From CAVUPF01 sp963777915 (lineage in GTDB: Bacteria > Actinomycetota > Thermoleophilia > Solirubrobacterales > 70-9), in assembly GCA_963777915.1 (NCBI GenBank), contig CAVZSH010000003.1, forward strand, positions 620,001 through 684,000: a stretch of DNA of 64,000 bases. The letters run 5' to 3'. Each line of letters opens with the position of its first letter. Position 1 is the first letter of the stretch. The translations under genes were made by a program, and so were the position numbers. The notes below the pieces were generated by a model, which ran no database searches, had not been told where the DNA came from, and was given only the letters and a program-made list of their open reading frames with translations. Shown piece after piece: positions 43,754 to 52,318 of this stretch.

Positions 43754-45352
43754 TCAGAAGAGCGCCATCCCCGGCGCCACTGGGACTTCGACCAGCTCCG
43801 GCGCCGCGGAGGCCAGGGCACCAGCCAGCGCGTCGCGCACCTCATCGCGCTCCTTGACGCGGCGGGCCCTGACGCCGTAGCCCTCGGCGACCGCGGCGAC
43901 GTCGAGGTCGGGCAGGTCGAGCCCGGGCGCCCCGCGGACCTGCTCGACCTCGGCAAACCACTTGAGGATCGCGTACTCGGCGTTTCGCAGGACGAGGAAG
44001 GTGACCGGCACCTTGTAGGCGACGGCGCTCCAGAAGGCGGTGATCGCATACTGCGCCGAGCCCTCGCCGAGCACGCAGACGACCGGGCGGTCGGGCTGGG
44101 CGAGCTGGACGCCGATCGATGCCGCGAGTCCGAAGCCGAGCCCGCCGCCGGCGGCGAAGTAGTAGCTGCCCGGGCGCGAGAGGCGCAGTTGGTTTCGGAG
44201 CGCCAGGGTGCTGGAGGGCGACTCGAGGACGACGATGCCGTCCTCGGGGAGGACCTCGGCGAGGGCGGAGTGCACGGTGGAGGGATTGAGCGGGTCAGCG
44301 GCGGGGATCTCGTGGGGCCCCTCATTTGGCTCCGGCGCCGGGCGGGCGGACTCGGGAACTGCCTCCAGCAGCGCCTCCAAGGTCAGCTTCACGTCGGCAA
44401 GTAACGCGTCGCCCATTGGGGCGCGGGCGGCCTCGTCGGGGTCGCTGGTGATCGCGACCAGCCTCGCCCCTTCGGGCAGCAGGGGGCCGGGGATGTGGGG
44501 GTAGTAGGGGAAAACCGAGCTACCGGCGACAAGGATCAGGTCGTGGCCTTCGAGGGTCTGGGCGAGGGGGCCGATCGCCGGCGGCAGCACGCCGCGGAAG
44601 TTGGAGTGGCTCTCGGGGAAGCCAATCCGCCCGCCGCCCGGCGCCGGGGTGGCCCAGACCGGCAGGCGCTGGCGCTCGGCGAGCGCGACCGCGGCGTCCC
44701 ACGCCCCGCTCGCGTCGATCTCGGGGCCGGCGACGAAGACGGGGCTGCGTGCCGTGTCCAGACGCTCGGCGAGCGCTCTGACCGCCTCGGGATCGGCGCC
44801 GGCACGCCCGCTGACCGTCCGCCCGATCGCCTCGCGGGCGTCGGCCTCCTCGACCTCTGCGTACCAGTCGTCCATCGGCAGCGAGACGAAGACGGGGCCC
44901 CTCGGCGGCAACGAGGCCAGGTGGGCGCCGTGTGCCAGGGCGAGTGGGACATCCTGAGCACGCGGCGGTTCATGGGCCCACTTGACCAGCGGGTGGGGCA
45001 TCCGCGTCGCGTCGCGGTTGGTCAGATTCGCCTGCAAGGTGATCTGCGCTCGAGCCTGTTGGCCGGCGGTGATCAGCAGCGGCGAGTGGTTGGCCTGCGC
45101 ATTGAAGATCGCCCCCATCGCGTTGCCAAGACCGGGGGCGGTGTGCAGGTTGACAAGGGTGGTGCGGCCGGAGGCCTGCGCGAAGCCGTCTGCCATCCCG
45201 ACCACGACCGCCTCCTGCAGGCCGAGCACGTAGCGGAGGTCAGCCGGGAAATCGGCAAGCATCGGCAGCTCGGTTGAGCCCGGGTTGCCGAACATCGTCG
45301 TCATCCCAAGCGCCCGGAAGAGGTCGAAGCTGGCGTCGCGGACCGTCGGCAT
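43754..45352 (-). CDS. Thiamine-diphosphate enzyme, benzoylformate decarboxylase-like
   Basis: 532 residues, aligning along its whole length with benzoylformate decarboxylase (MdlC). The active-site Ser and His are kept in FGNPGSTELPML and NLHTAPGLGNAMGA. The second active-site His of MdlC (H281, in VFRYHQYDPG) is replaced by Tyr in VFPYYPHIPG. The ThDP-Mg motif reads GEGSAQYAITAFWSAV with LRNAEY, where MdlC has GDGS and NN. So it is a non-oxidative 2-keto-acid decarboxylase of altered specificity, or a related lyase. It is transcribed ahead of the FAD/Fe-S 2-hydroxyacid dehydrogenase. Confidence 0.85.
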   Translation of the reverse strand: MPTVRDASFDLFRALGMTTMFGNPGSTELPMLADFPADLRYVLGLQEAVVVGMADGFAQASGRTTLVNLHTAPGLGNAMGAIFNAQANHSPLLITAGQQARAQITLQANLTNRDATRMPHPLVKWAHEPPRAQDVPLALAHGAHLASLPPRGPVFVSLPMDDWYAEVEEADAREAIGRTVSGRAGADPEAVRALAERLDTARSPVFVAGPEIDASGAWDAAVALAERQRLPVWATPAPGGGRIGFPESHSNFRGVLPPAIGPLAQTLEGHDLILVAGSSVFPYYPHIPGPLLPEGARLVAITSDPDEAARAPMGDALLADVKLTLEALLEAVPESARPAPEPNEGPHEIPAADPLNPSTVHSALAEVLPEDGIVVLESPSSTLALRNQLRLSRPGSYYFAAGGGLGFGLAASIGVQLAQPDRPVVCVLGEGSAQYAITAFWSAVAYKVPVTFLVLRNAEYAILKWFAEVEQVRGAPGLDLPDLDVAAVAEGYGVRARRVKERDEVRDALAGALASAAPELVEVPVAPGMALF

Positions 45353-45480
45353 CCAGCCGAACCCTATCCGCGCGACCTAGGTTGGGACGGCCCGATGCGG
45401 CCCGCCCAGCAGAGCTCAGACTCCCGGCGATGCCCACGGCTCAATACGCTGAGCCACGACGACTGCGATGGAGGAATGAA

Positions 45481-46794
45481 TTGAGCGAGCAACTCTGGGG
45501 CAGCGAGACGACCAAGGCGGTTGACAACTTCCCGGTCTCGGGCGAGCGGCTGCCGGTGTCGGTGGTGCGCTGGCTGGGGCGCCTCAAGGCCGCGGCGGCT
45601 GAGGCCAACGCCGAGCTGGGGGTCCTCGACCCCGAGCTGGCCGAGCGGATCGCGGCCGCGGGGGCAGCGGTCGCCGAGGGCGAGCACGACGACCAGTTCC
45701 CGGTCGATGTCTTTCAGACCGGCTCCGGCACCTCCTCGAACATGAACGCCAACGAGGTGATCGCCAGGCTGGCCGGTGGCGGGGCCCACCCCAACGACCA
45801 CGTCAACTTGGGTCAGTCCTCCAACGACGTCTTCCCCTCCGCCGTGCATCTGGCGGCGTTGAGCGAGGTCACGCACGACCTGCTGCCGGCAATGGGCGAC
45901 CTCGAGGCGGCGCTGGAGGGCAAGGCAAAGCAGTTCGCCGACGTGGTCAAGGCGGGCCGCACCCACCTGATGGACGCGGTGCCGGTCACCCTCGGCCAGG
46001 AGTTCGGCGGCTACGCAGCGCAGGTGCGACTGGGCATCCAGCGGGTCGAGGCGACACTGCGCCGGGTCGGCCAGATCCCGCTCGGAGGAACCGCGACCGG
46101 GACCGGGCTCAACACCCACCCGGAGTTCGCCGCCAAGGTGCGCGAGAAACTGGCCGCGGAGACCGGGCTGGCGATCTCCGAGCCGCTGGACCGCTTCGAG
46201 GCGCAGGCCAACCGAGACGCGCTGGTCGAGCTCTCGGGCGCGCTCAAGGTCTACGCCGTCTCGCTCAACAAGGTCGCCAACGACCTGGCGCTGATGGGCT
46301 CTGGGCCGCGGGCGGGCCTCGCCGAGCTGCGCCTGCCAGAGCTGCAGAAGGGCTCCTCGATCATGCCCGGCAAGGTCAATCCGGTGATCTGCGAGGTGGC
46401 GATCCAGGTTGCCGCCCAGGTGATCGGCAACGACACCACGATCACGGTGGCCGGCAGCCAGGGGCAGTTCGAGCTGAACGTGCGGGTGCCGCTGATCGCC
46501 CGCAACCTGCTCGACTCGATCAAGCTGCTCGCCTCGGCCTCGCGCCTGCTCGGCGAGAAGTGCGTCGAGGGGATCGAGGCCAACGAGGAGATGACCGAGC
46601 GCCACGCCGAGGCGACGTTGGCGACGGCAACGGCGCTCAATCCCCACATCGGCTATGACCGCGCCGCCGATATCGTCAAGGCGGCAGCGGAGTCGGGCCG
46701 CTCGCTGCGCGAGGTGGCGCTGGAGCAGGGCGTCGAGCCGGGGGTGCTGGAGGAGGCGCTGGACCACCGCCGGATGGCCCGTCCGCACGGGTAG
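45481..46794 (+). CDS. fumC: Fumarate hydratase, class II
   Basis: Hydrates fumarate to malate in the TCA cycle, 437 residues, oxygen-stable class II. Motifs: QTGSGTSSNMNANEVIA, NLGQSSNDVFPSAVHLAA, GRTHLMDAVPVTLGQEFGGY, and the signature GSSIMPGKVNPVICE. The start is TTG at 45481 (SEQLWGSETT), chosen because GGAGG at 45470-45474 is spaced six bases from it; the open frame further upstream is antisense to the decarboxylase gene. A decayed VOC gene follows almost immediately. Confidence 0.95.
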   Translation: MSEQLWGSETTKAVDNFPVSGERLPVSVVRWLGRLKAAAAEANAELGVLDPELAERIAAAGAAVAEGEHDDQFPVDVFQTGSGTSSNMNANEVIARLAGGGAHPNDHVNLGQSSNDVFPSAVHLAALSEVTHDLLPAMGDLEAALEGKAKQFADVVKAGRTHLMDAVPVTLGQEFGGYAAQVRLGIQRVEATLRRVGQIPLGGTATGTGLNTHPEFAAKVREKLAAETGLAISEPLDRFEAQANRDALVELSGALKVYAVSLNKVANDLALMGSGPRAGLAELRLPELQKGSSIMPGKVNPVICEVAIQVAAQVIGNDTTITVAGSQGQFELNVRVPLIARNLLDSIKLLASASRLLGEKCVEGIEANEEMTERHAEATLATATALNPHIGYDRAADIVKAAAESGRSLREVALEQGVEPGVLEEALDHRRMARPHG

Positions 46795-46797
46795 GCG

Positions 46798-47027
46798 ATG
46801 GCCGACGGCCCTACGCTCGCAAGCGGGAGCTCCGCTACCTGCAGATCCCTGCCACCGGCACCCCCGATCCGCAGATTTCTATGAGCCGGTGTTCGGCTGG
46901 TGAATCCGGCGGCGGCGAGATTGTCCAGCCGGTCGGCACCGACGCGCCCGAGGTGACTGCGAGGTTCCGCGACCTCAGCGGGCAATGTGCTCGGCCTCTA
47001 TCAGGCTCCGAGTTTGCGGGCCGTGGG
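46798..47027 (+). pseudogene. Decayed glyoxalase/VOC-family gene
   Basis: Read across frames, the segment gives pieces of a VOC protein in the right order: KRELRYLQIPATGTPD, then DFYEPVFGW, and after a missing middle EIVQPVGTDAPEVTARFRD and GNVLGLYQAPS. At least three frameshifts and one internal deletion (roughly half the normal length of about 120 residues) are needed to join them. It begins four bases after the fumC stop. The intact ancestor was probably co-transcribed with fumC. Confidence 0.7.
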
Positions 47028-47059
47028 CTAGGGCCGGCCCCAACCGCCCGGCCTAGCCC
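47025..47059. terminator. Hairpin at the end of the aldehyde dehydrogenase gene
   Basis: GGGCTAGGGCCGG (47025-47037) pairs with CCGGCCTAGCCC (47048-47059) with one bulged G and a 10-base loop. It overlaps the stop codon of the minus-strand gene and lies between convergent transcripts, so it could end both. There is no clear U-tract. Confidence 0.5.
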
Positions 47060-48498
47060 TGCAGCGTGACGAAGCGCTCCTCGGTCAGCTCGATCACGGC
47101 GAAGGCGGGGCCCTCGCGGGTGTTGCCGGAGTCCTTGACCCCGCCATAGGGCTGCTGGTCGGCACGGAAGGTGGGGACCTCGTTGATCAGGACGCCGCCG
47201 AACTCCAGCGTCCGGGCCGCCTGCAGACCGCGGCCGAGGTCGCGGGTGAAAACGCCGGCCTGCAGGCCGAAGCGGGAGTCGTTGGCCATCTCCAGCGCCT
47301 GCTCGAAGTCGGAGTAGCGGTCGATCGTCGCCACCGGGCCGAAGATCTCCTCACACCAGACCTTGGCCTCGCGGGGTGGGGCGCCGAGCAGGGTCGGGGC
47401 GAGGCAGCGACCATCGTCGACCAGCTCGCCGCCGGTGAGCAGCTCGGCCCCTCCTGCCACCGCCTCATCGACCCAAGACTTGACGCGATCGCGATCGCCG
47501 CGGCTGATCAGCGGCCCAACGTCGGTCGCGGGGTCGAGCGGGTCGCCGACCCGCAGCGTCTGGGTGTTGGCGATCAGCCGCTCGGTGAAGGGGTCGGCGA
47601 CGTCCTCGTGGACGAGCACCCGCTGGATCGAGATGCAGCTCTGCCCGGCGTGGGAGAAGGCATGCAGCTTCGCCTTGTCGGCGGCCAGCTCCCAGTCGCC
47701 GTCGCAGTGGACGATCAGCGGCGCGTTGGAGCCCAGCTCCAGATTCACCTTCTTGTGGGGGACGCGGCTGCGAATGCCCCAACCGACCTGTGCGGAGCCG
47801 GTGAAGCTGAGCGCCCCGGTCAGCTCGTGCTCGACGATCGCGTTGCCGACCACCGAGCCAGGCCCTGGGACGACGCTGAGCCAGCCCTCCGGCAGCCCCG
47901 CCTCAACTAGGACCTCGGCCAGCTTCAGCGCCGAGATCGGCGTCTGGCCGGCCGGCTTGAGGACCACCGCGTTGCCGGCGGCGATCGCCGGGCCGAGCTT
48001 GTGGGCGACGAGGTTGAGCGGGAAGTTGAAGGGGCTGATCGCGCCGACGACGCCAAAGGGGACGCGCAGCATCACGCCGAGCTTGCCGGCGCCCGGTGCT
48101 GAGGCCTCCATCGGCACGGTGCCGCCGGTCAGCTTGCGCGCCTCCACGGCAGAGAAGACGAGGGTGTCGACGCAGCGCGCCGCCTCAAGGCGGGCGGTCC
48201 TCAGCGGCTTGCCCGCCTCGGAGGCGATCGTCAGCGCCAGGTCCTCGATCCGCTCGCCGACCAGCTCGGCGGCGCGGTCGAGCGTCTCGGCACGGGCGTG
48301 CTGGGGGAAGTCTGCGGACTCAAAGGCCGCCCGGGCCGCCAGCACCGCACGGTCGACCGTCGCCGCGTCGCCCTGGGCGACCCTTCCCACCACGGTCCCG
48401 TCATAGGGGCTTCGGACCTCCACCCACTCGCCGCTCTGCACCCACTCGCCGGCCGCCAGGAGCTTGTGATCGGCCGCCTGCACCGTATGCGTCGCCAT
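47053..48498 (-). CDS. Aldehyde dehydrogenase family protein
   Basis: A 481-residue NAD(P)-dependent aldehyde dehydrogenase. The catalytic Cys is in HAGQSCISIQRVLV (about residue 286) and the general-base Glu in NLELGSNAPLIV (about 251). Cofactor motifs are ISPFNFPLNLVAHKLGPA and SFTGSAQVG. The C-terminus EVPTFRADQQPYGGVKDSGN resembles the lactaldehyde/phosphonoacetaldehyde/GAPN-like group more than the betaine-aldehyde group. It stands alone on the minus strand between terminator-like structures. It could oxidise aldehydes made by the nearby decarboxylase, but nothing proves that link. Confidence 0.9.
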   Translation of the reverse strand: MATHTVQAADHKLLAAGEWVQSGEWVEVRSPYDGTVVGRVAQGDAATVDRAVLAARAAFESADFPQHARAETLDRAAELVGERIEDLALTIASEAGKPLRTARLEAARCVDTLVFSAVEARKLTGGTVPMEASAPGAGKLGVMLRVPFGVVGAISPFNFPLNLVAHKLGPAIAAGNAVVLKPAGQTPISALKLAEVLVEAGLPEGWLSVVPGPGSVVGNAIVEHELTGALSFTGSAQVGWGIRSRVPHKKVNLELGSNAPLIVHCDGDWELAADKAKLHAFSHAGQSCISIQRVLVHEDVADPFTERLIANTQTLRVGDPLDPATDVGPLISRGDRDRVKSWVDEAVAGGAELLTGGELVDDGRCLAPTLLGAPPREAKVWCEEIFGPVATIDRYSDFEQALEMANDSRFGLQAGVFTRDLGRGLQAARTLEFGGVLINEVPTFRADQQPYGGVKDSGNTREGPAFAVIELTEERFVTLQG

Positions 48499-48573
48499 CC
48501 GGCCTCCTCTCGCGTTGCCTTTCCCAGACTAGAGCAGGCCGCATCCGGCCCACCTCGAATCTGTTCAGAAGAG

Positions 48574-49698
48574 ATGCCCCGCGGCCCCCGCAAGCTCCTC
48601 CCGCTCTGCCTCTGTGTGGCGGCTACCCTGAGCGGGCTCGCCGTCGCGCCCAGCGCCGAGGCCGCCGTCAGCTGGGTCGTGCACGGCCACGGCTTCGGCC
48701 ACGGGGTGGGGATGAGCCAGTACGGCGCCTACGGCTACGCCGAGCACGGCAAGGGCTACCGCTTCATCCTCGACCACTACTACACGGGCACCAGGCTCGG
48801 CACGCTTCACTCGGACCCGACCGTGCGGGTGCTGCTCGAGGAAGCCAACGGCGACGTCGGCTTCAGCGGTGCGAGAAGCGCCTGCGGCAAGGCGCTGAGC
48901 CCGAGCCGCGACTACGAGGCCCACCCGATCGGCTCGGTCGTGAGGCTGCAGAGCTCCGGTGGGCGCCGGCTGGCCGAATGCGGCCGCGAGCTGCGGGCGA
49001 GAGGGGGCGGCGTCAGGGTTGCCGGCTTGGGGGCCTACGGCGGGGCGCTCGAGGTCTTATCGAGCGGGGGCGGCGGGGTCAACGTAATCGACGCGCTGGG
49101 CGTCAACCAGTACATGAAGGGCGTGATCCCCAACGAGTCGCCGCCCTCATGGCCGATGGCCGAGCTGCGCGCCCAGGCAGTCGCCTCGCGCTCTTACGCG
49201 CTCAGCGTCCAGGTCGACGGCGAGGGCTTCGACCTCTACAGCAGCACCGCCAGCCAGGTCTACAAAGGCCTCGGAAGCGAGACCGCTCGCACCGACCTGG
49301 CCGCGGACTCCACCCAGGGGCAGGTTGTGATGTATCGGGGCAAGGTCGCAGAGACCTTCTTCTCGGCCTGCTCGGGTGGGCACACTGAGAGCGTCCAGAA
49401 CGTCTTCTTCGGCCCGGCGATCCCCTACCTGGTTGGCGTCCCGGACCCCTACGACTACTACTGCCCGCTGCACAGCTGGACGCTGAGGTTCACCGGAGCG
49501 CAAATCAGCGCCAGGCTTGGTGGTTATCTGCGTGGTCGACTGAAGCGGATCGTCGTGACCCGGCGGGGCGTCTCGCCGCGCATCGTGTGGGCGCGCCTTT
49601 ACGGCACCGGTGGGGTCACGAAGATCCGCGGCGATGAGCTCGCCGCCGTGCTCGGCGCCTACACCAGCTGGATGAGCTTCCAGAAGGTCTCTGGGTGA
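48574..49698 (+). CDS. Secreted SpoIID/LytB-domain protein
   Basis: A 374-residue exported protein. The signal peptide is basic then hydrophobic (MPRGPRKLLPLCLCVAATLS) ending near AEAA. The mature start VVHGHGFGHGVGMSQYGAYG and the central NQYMKGVIPNESPPSWPMAE, RAQAVASRSYAL, SQVYKG and FSACSGGHTES motifs define the SpoIID/LytB domain, linked to lytic transglycosylase activity or its stimulation on denuded glycan. In SpoIID the catalytic Glu lies in the position of PNES here. The organism need not sporulate; such proteins are common in actinobacteria. Confidence 0.88.
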   Translation: MPRGPRKLLPLCLCVAATLSGLAVAPSAEAAVSWVVHGHGFGHGVGMSQYGAYGYAEHGKGYRFILDHYYTGTRLGTLHSDPTVRVLLEEANGDVGFSGARSACGKALSPSRDYEAHPIGSVVRLQSSGGRRLAECGRELRARGGGVRVAGLGAYGGALEVLSSGGGGVNVIDALGVNQYMKGVIPNESPPSWPMAELRAQAVASRSYALSVQVDGEGFDLYSSTASQVYKGLGSETARTDLAADSTQGQVVMYRGKVAETFFSACSGGHTESVQNVFFGPAIPYLVGVPDPYDYYCPLHSWTLRFTGAQISARLGGYLRGRLKRIVVTRRGVSPRIVWARLYGTGGVTKIRGDELAAVLGAYTSWMSFQKVSG

Positions 49699-49731
49699 GG
49701 AGCATCGGTACCGACACCCGATCTCCCCTCC

Positions 49732-50721
49732 TCAGCCATCGGAGTAGGGCTGGATCGGCACCCCGTGGTCGGTCTCTCGCATGCCCAGCTCATAGGCGGC
49801 GCCTGCAACGAGGCTGAGCCGGCGGGCTGGAAGCGCGGGGCGTTCGACCGTCAGCTCCAGGTCTGCGACAGAGCAGTTGATCGTGTTGTGCTCGGGGCCC
49901 TTGGGGTCGGCGTAGACCCAGCCGACGAAATCCTTGCCGGGGGCGGAGACCCTGCCGCGCAGGAGGATGTCCTTGCCGGGGAGGGTGAACTCGCAGGCGC
50001 TCGATAACTCCCTGATAGAGGCGGAGCGGATCTGGCCGAGGCCGCCGAGGCGGTGGGCCTCGCCGTCGAGGACCAGCATCCCCGAGGGGACCCAGGGGGT
50101 CCTCCAGCGCCCGAGCGCGATACGGGCGGCGCCGGCATCGAAGTAGGTGTCGGGCGAGCCCTCAAATCCGCTGCCCTCCAGCCAGACCCAGCGCTCGGCG
50201 TGCTCGGTGCCCCAGTTGTGGCCGACCATCCCAGGCCAGCCGCTCAGCTCGATCGAAGCGCCGTCGAGAATCAGAGGACCGTCGAAGCGGGCGTTGGGGT
50301 AGGGGGCGATGAACTTGGTGCGGGGCAGCGGCGCCTCATAGAGCCAGTCGGCCGGCAGGTAGCGGCAGGGCTCAGCCGCACCGGAGAAGGTGAGATCCCA
50401 GGAGGCCTCAAGCGCGTCGGTCTTGAGCCCGCCCTGCGCCCAGCCGGGGCCGATCTCCGCCCCCGCGACGCGGACCCAGCCACCGCCGGGCACCGAGAGC
50501 TCGGTGCCCGGCACCGTCACCTTGGTCGCGCGAGGGCGCTCTGAGTCGCGGTCGAAGAAGACGAACCAGATCGAGGCGCTGGGCTCTTTGCCGGGGCGCT
50601 TGTGGACGGTGTGGCGGATCCAGATCCCCTGCCCGCCACCGGGTCGGCAGGCCTTGAGGTAGAAGCTCTCATAGTGGCCGGCCTTGCTCGGCACAGCGGG
50701 GAAACGAGCGCCTTCGTCCAT
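49732..50721 (-). CDS. AttH/CrtC-like lipocalin-fold protein (hypothetical)
   Basis: A 329-residue protein without signal peptide or membrane segments. The pattern WPGMVGHNWGTEHAERWVWL in the middle, after a beta-rich first half, resembles the AttH / carotenoid 1,2-hydratase / tocopherol-cyclase-like double lipocalin fold, in which GHxWG and the W-rich strand line a hydrophobic cavity. A lipid or isoprenoid ligand is plausible but not shown. It starts six bases after ychF and ends the PAP2-ychF operon. The family call is by motif only. Confidence 0.65.
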   Translation of the reverse strand: MDEGARFPAVPSKAGHYESFYLKACRPGGGQGIWIRHTVHKRPGKEPSASIWFVFFDRDSERPRATKVTVPGTELSVPGGGWVRVAGAEIGPGWAQGGLKTDALEASWDLTFSGAAEPCRYLPADWLYEAPLPRTKFIAPYPNARFDGPLILDGASIELSGWPGMVGHNWGTEHAERWVWLEGSGFEGSPDTYFDAGAARIALGRWRTPWVPSGMLVLDGEAHRLGGLGQIRSASIRELSSACEFTLPGKDILLRGRVSAPGKDFVGWVYADPKGPEHNTINCSVADLELTVERPALPARRLSLVAGAAYELGMRETDHGVPIQPYSDG

Positions 50722-50727
50722 TCTGGC

Positions 50728-51801
50728 TCAGACCCTAATCGTGATTACGTCGCCGTCTCGCACTGCATAATCGCGACCCTCGATGCGAAGCAGGCCGCGG
50801 TCGCGGGCCTGGGCGTAGCCGCCGCATTTGACCAGCTCCTCCCAGCCGATCGCCTCGGCCTTGATGAAAGCGTCCTGGATCTCGGTGTGGATCGTGCCGG
50901 CCGCCTCCCAGGCGCTGGCGCCGCGGCGCAGGGGACGGGCGACCGCCTCGTTTCTCTCCCCGGCGGTGAAGAAAGTAATCAGCTCGAGCAGGTCATAGGC
51001 GGAGCGCACCAGGCGCGCCAGGCCCGAGCCCTCGACCCCGTAGGACTCGCGCATCTCCTCCGCTTCGGCGGGGTCGAGCTCGGCCAGCTCGCCCTCGATG
51101 CGGGCGCTGATCGCGACCGCCGCGGCGCCCTCCGCGGCGGCGTGGGCGGCGAGCGCCTCCGGCACCTCGGCCTCGCCCTCATCGACGTTGGCGACGTAGA
51201 GGACCGGCTTGGAGGTCAGCGCCTGGAGGTGGCGGGCCGCGGCGGGGGCGGCGTCGGGGAGCTCGACCGAGCGCGCCGGGCGTCCTGCCCCCAGCGCCTC
51301 GCGCACCGCCTCCAGCCAGCCGAGCTCTGCGATCGCCTCCGCCTCACCGGAGCGCGCCTGCTTGCTCACCCGCTCCAGGCGCCGCTCGGCCTGCACGTAG
51401 TCGGCCAGCACCAGCTCGGTCTCGATCGTCTCGATGTCGGCGATCGGGTCGACCCGGCCGTCGGGATGGGGCACGCCGGAGTCGGCATGGCAGCGCACGA
51501 CGTGGCAGATCGCGTCTGTCTCGCGGATCGAGGCGAGAAACCGATTGCCCAACCCCTCTCCCTCCGAGGCGCCCTTGACCAGCCCGGCGATGTCATGGAA
51601 GGAGATCGTCGCCGGCACCTGCTCGGAGCTTCGCACCGTCTCCGCGATCCGCCGCAGCCGCTCGTCGGGCACCTGCGTGATGGCGACGTTTGGCTCGATC
51701 GTCGTAAACGGGTAGTCCCCGGTCTGTGCCCCACCCTTGGTCAGGGCGTTAAAGAGCGTCGACTTACCGGCATTCGGCAGCCCGACGATCCCGACCTTCA
51801 T
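50728..51801 (-). CDS. ychF: Redox-regulated ATPase/GTPase YchF (OLA1 family)
   Basis: A 357-residue Obg-related P-loop protein that hydrolyses ATP rather than GTP and binds ribosomes. P-loop GLPNAGKSTLFNAL at residues 7-20, switch regions GDYPFTTIEPN and FHDIAGLVKGASEGEGLGNR, the specificity site NVDEGE in place of NKxD, and the C-terminal TGS-like end TIHTEIQDAFIKAE with RDYAVRDGDVITIRV. The ATG at 51801 overlaps the PAP2 stop by four bases (ATGA); the long upstream frame belongs to the opposite reading of that gene. Confidence 0.96.
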   Translation of the reverse strand: MKVGIVGLPNAGKSTLFNALTKGGAQTGDYPFTTIEPNVAITQVPDERLRRIAETVRSSEQVPATISFHDIAGLVKGASEGEGLGNRFLASIRETDAICHVVRCHADSGVPHPDGRVDPIADIETIETELVLADYVQAERRLERVSKQARSGEAEAIAELGWLEAVREALGAGRPARSVELPDAAPAAARHLQALTSKPVLYVANVDEGEAEVPEALAAHAAAEGAAAVAISARIEGELAELDPAEAEEMRESYGVEGSGLARLVRSAYDLLELITFFTAGERNEAVARPLRRGASAWEAAGTIHTEIQDAFIKAEAIGWEELVKCGGYAQARDRGLLRIEGRDYAVRDGDVITIRV

Positions 51802-52292
51802 AGCGAGAGCGGCACGATCAACCCAAGTGCGACACCGAGCAGGACGCCGGCTACGACGTCGGAGGGATAGTGCATGCCGAGATAGGGGCGCCCGAGTGAG
51901 AGCGCCGCGGCTAGGGCAAAGGCGAGGGCGGCCACGGGCTCGACTCGGGTCATCGCGGTTGCGACGGCGAAGGAGGAGGTCGCGTGGGCGGAGGGGAAGC
52001 TGAGCGAGCTGGGGGCGCCGCCGAGCGGCGGCAGCCCATCGAGCACCGGTCGCGGGCGCCTCACGATCAGCTTCACCACATAGTTGAGCCCGATCGCCAC
52101 CGGCCCGAGCGCCGCACAGATCAACCACGCTTCGCGATGAGAGGCGTCAAGGACGGCGAGTGCGATGCCGAGGCCGAGCCAGATCGCCCCGTTGTTGCCG
52201 GCTCTCCCGAGCGCTTTCGCGGCGCCCTCGATCCTCGGCGTGTGCCAGTGGGTCCGCATCAGCCGTAGCAGCGATATGTCGAAGTCGCGCAT
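51798..52292 (-). CDS. PAP2-superfamily membrane phosphatase
   Basis: A 164-residue membrane-embedded phosphatidic-acid-phosphatase type 2 enzyme. All three catalytic motifs are present: KLIVRRPRP, SFPSAHATSS and RPYLGMHYPSDVVAG. About four to five hydrophobic helices surround them. Likely substrates are lipid phosphates or polyprenyl pyrophosphates at the outer face of the membrane; in actinobacteria some homologues dephosphorylate decaprenyl-phosphoryl intermediates. It is followed by ychF with a 4-base overlap, and its start faces the BtrH-like gene 26 bases away. Confidence 0.9.
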   Translation of the reverse strand: MRDFDISLLRLMRTHWHTPRIEGAAKALGRAGNNGAIWLGLGIALAVLDASHREAWLICAALGPVAIGLNYVVKLIVRRPRPVLDGLPPLGGAPSSLSFPSAHATSSFAVATAMTRVEPVAALAFALAAALSLGRPYLGMHYPSDVVAGVLLGVALGLIVPLSL

Positions 52293-52318
52293 CGGCGGCG
52301 CAGGATAATCCGCCCTCG

